Below are positions 62,195 to 64,000 of a DNA stretch of 64,000 bases, piece by piece. How positions within the stretch are numbered: the stretch's first letter is position 1; the number at the start of each line of letters is the position of its first letter. The stretch is from Sipunculus nudus (lineage: Eukaryota > Annelida > Sipuncula > Golfingiida > Sipunculidae). The notes beneath the pieces are model-generated. The model saw only the letters and a program-made list of their open reading frames with translations. It searched no databases and was not told the origin of the DNA. The stretch is from the NCBI GenBank assembly GCA_026874595.1, contig CM049322.1, forward strand, positions 25,641,400 to 25,705,399, given 5' to 3'. Made by a program: the position numbers and the translations under genes.

Positions 62195-63713
62195 TATGCC
62201 CCCGCCACAAAGTGGCCGGGGCATATAGTTTTACCCATGTCCGTCCTTCCGTCCTTCCGTCATTCCGAAATCAAACAGTTGTACGGACTTTTTTTCGCAA
62301 TGCCTGCAGATATTGGCCTGATTTTTAGTGTGTGGGCAGATATAGACCAGTTACAGATCGAGTTCGCGTTTCGTCCCGGTTGACCTTTTTTTGACCGTTT
62401 TACGGCTCCTAAACTTAGAAAATTTCATGAAAAATAGAAATATTCATGACAGGTACACATGTACGGACTTTTTTTTGCAATGCCTGCAGATATTGGCCTA
62501 ATTTTTGGTGTGTGGGCAGATATAGACCAGTTACAGATCGAGTTCGTTTTGTCCTGGTTGACCTACTTTTGACCGTTTTACGGCTCCTGAACATAGAAAA
62601 TTTCATGAAAAATATGAAATTTCATGACAAATACACATGTACGGACTTTTTTTCGCAGTGCCTGCAGATATTGGCCTTATTTTTGGTGTGTGGACAGATA
62701 TAGACCAGTTACAGATCGAGTTCGCGTTTTGTCCCGGTTGACCTACTTTTGACTGTTTTACGGCTCCTAAACTTAGAAATTTTCATGAAAAATAGAAATA
62801 TTCATGACAGGTACACATGTACGGACTTTTTTCCGCAATGCCTGCAGATATTGGCCTGATTTTTGGTGTGTGGGCAGATATAGACCAGTTACAGATCGAG
62901 TTCGCGTTTCGTCCCAGTTGACCTACTTTTGACCGTTTTACGGCTCCTGAACATAGAAAATTTCAGAAAAATTTGAAATTTCATGACAAATACACATGTA
63001 CGGACTTTATTTCGCAATGCCTGCAGATATTGGCCTGATTTTTGGTGTGTCGGCAGATATTGACCAGTTACAGATGGAGTTCGCATTTCATCCCGGTTGA
63101 CCTACTTTTGACTGTTTTACGGCTCCTGAACATAGAAAATTTCATGTAAAATATATATTTTCATGACAAATACACTTGTACAGACTTTTCTTGACAATAC
63201 CTGCAGATATTGGCTTGATTTTTGGTGTGTGGCCAGATAATGACCAGTTACAGATCAAGTTCATGTTTTGTCCCAGTTGACCTATTTTTGACCGTTTGAC
63301 GGTGCTCTAACATAGAAAATTTCATAAAAAGGTGCACATGTATGGACTTTTTTTCGCAGTGCCTGCAGATACAGGCCTGATTTTTGGTGTGTAGGCAGAT
63401 AATGACCAGTTACAGATCGAGTTCTTGTTTTGTCTCAGTTGACCTACTTTTGACCATTTGACTGCTCCTGAACATAGAAAGTTTCATGAAAAATATAAAT
63501 TTTCATAACAAATGCATATGTACTGACTTTTTTTCCTCAATGCCTGCAGATACCACCCTGATTTTTTTTGTGTGGGCAGATAATGACAGTTACAGATCGA
63601 ATTTGCGTTTCATCCCGGTTGACCTACTTTTCATTGTTTTACGGCTCCTAAACATAGAAAATTTCATGAAAGACAGAAATTTTTATGGAAAATGCACATG
63701 TATGGACTTTTTT
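62195..63713 (+). mobile_element. D2: family D element, nine ~180-bp units, cut by F1
   Basis: The 5' hairpin TATGCCCCCGCCAC/GTGGCCGGGGCATA and CCGTCCTTCCGTCCTTCCG tract match D1. Units starting TGTACGGACTTTTTTTCGCA recur near 62281, 62460, 62638, 62817, 62998, 63178, 63341, 63519 and 63700. The tail is not in the window because F1 starts inside the ninth unit. Confidence 0.8.
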
Positions 63714-64000
63714 AGCCCTCAGCCCTTAGGCTGATGGGCTATTGTCGTCACCCAAGCTGTCTGTCCGTCCGTCCGTCCGTCTGTCCGTCGTGCCGTCCGT
63801 CCGTCCGGCGTCCGTTAACTTTTACCTTGTGAGCGGGATATCTTGAAAAGGATTCACCGTCAGAATTTTATTTCCTCGGTAAAGATGTATATCGACAAAA
63901 TCTCGGTCAAGTTCGAAGAAAGATGCCCTTGACCTATTTTTCTACATTTTAGAGCTGATTATAGAAAAACACTTAGATGCTCATTACTCAGTAACCATTT
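63714..64000 (+). mobile_element. F1: head of a sixth family, cut by the window end
   Basis: AGCCCTCAGCC/GGCTGATGGGCT forms a 5' hairpin preceded by a T-run. A (GTCC)n tract (63761-63814) and a module start (GATATCTTGAAAAGGATTC) follow. The 3' end is not seen, so membership in the Helentron-like group is by analogy with the other five heads. Confidence 0.6.

Overview
This window reads as AT-rich nuclear DNA from a marine invertebrate. I would guess a bivalve mollusc, because repeats with these termini and with GTCCGTC-rich heads are familiar from bivalve genomes; that is recollection and was not tested. I find no convincing protein-coding gene, rRNA or intact tRNA. Open frames are all short (longest about 138 codons), and nearly all recur as damaged copies wherever the same repeat recurs.

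Almost all of the 64 kb is a nested pile of non-autonomous mobile elements. I separate six families by their ends (labels are mine). A starts AGCTCAGCTGAC and ends with the hairpin GACCCATGGGTC then CTTG. B starts GTATCCGCC and ends CTAG. C starts GTATCCCCAGAC and ends CTAG. D starts TATGCCCC and ends CTAG. E starts GCGAACCTGTG and ends CTTG. F starts AGCCCTCAGCC and is cut by the window end. Families A to E share one plan: a short 5' terminal sequence that is repeated inverted close to the 3' end, a 5' hairpin, a CpG-rich pyrimidine tract just inside it, internal tandem repeats, and a 3' stem-loop 0 to 9 nt before CTTG or CTAG. They sit in T-runs. This matches Helentron/Helitron2 rolling-circle transposons and their non-autonomous derivatives (HINEs, e.g. 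Drosophila DINE-1). No Rep/helicase gene is present. Six filled/empty site comparisons inside the window show insertion of the element plus exactly two T.

Layout: 1-2101 family A 3' end and complete B (B1); 2465-6261 E1, carrying a B segment and a 1.39-kb TA-flanked TIR element; 6262-7181 a family A 3' end with a 315-bp duplication; 7182-12058 low-repeat sequence with an old E copy and tRNA-like inverted repeats; 12059-21144 a long-type A holding a short-type A and a medium-type A; 21145-27278 A fragments, E2, C1 and an F-like fragment; 27279-44301 a broken long-type A around E5, D1, E4, medium-type A, C2/C3, inverted C4 and a second TIR element; 44302-46765 low-repeat sequence; 46766-61832 long-type A sequence with a 3.9-kb tandem duplication whose second copy holds a short-type A, a B and a fresh long-type A; 61833-64000 a partial third unit, D2 and the head of F.

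Two cross-family signals stand out. First, families A, B, C, E and F share a ~100-bp internal module that starts near ATCTC and ends at the palindrome GGTGGCGCCACC. Second, several families carry direct repeats of the nuclear-receptor half-site AGGTCA with family-specific spacing: DR1 in B, DR3 in long A, DR1+DR0 in medium A and C, DR5-like in D. All but one element lie in the same orientation.
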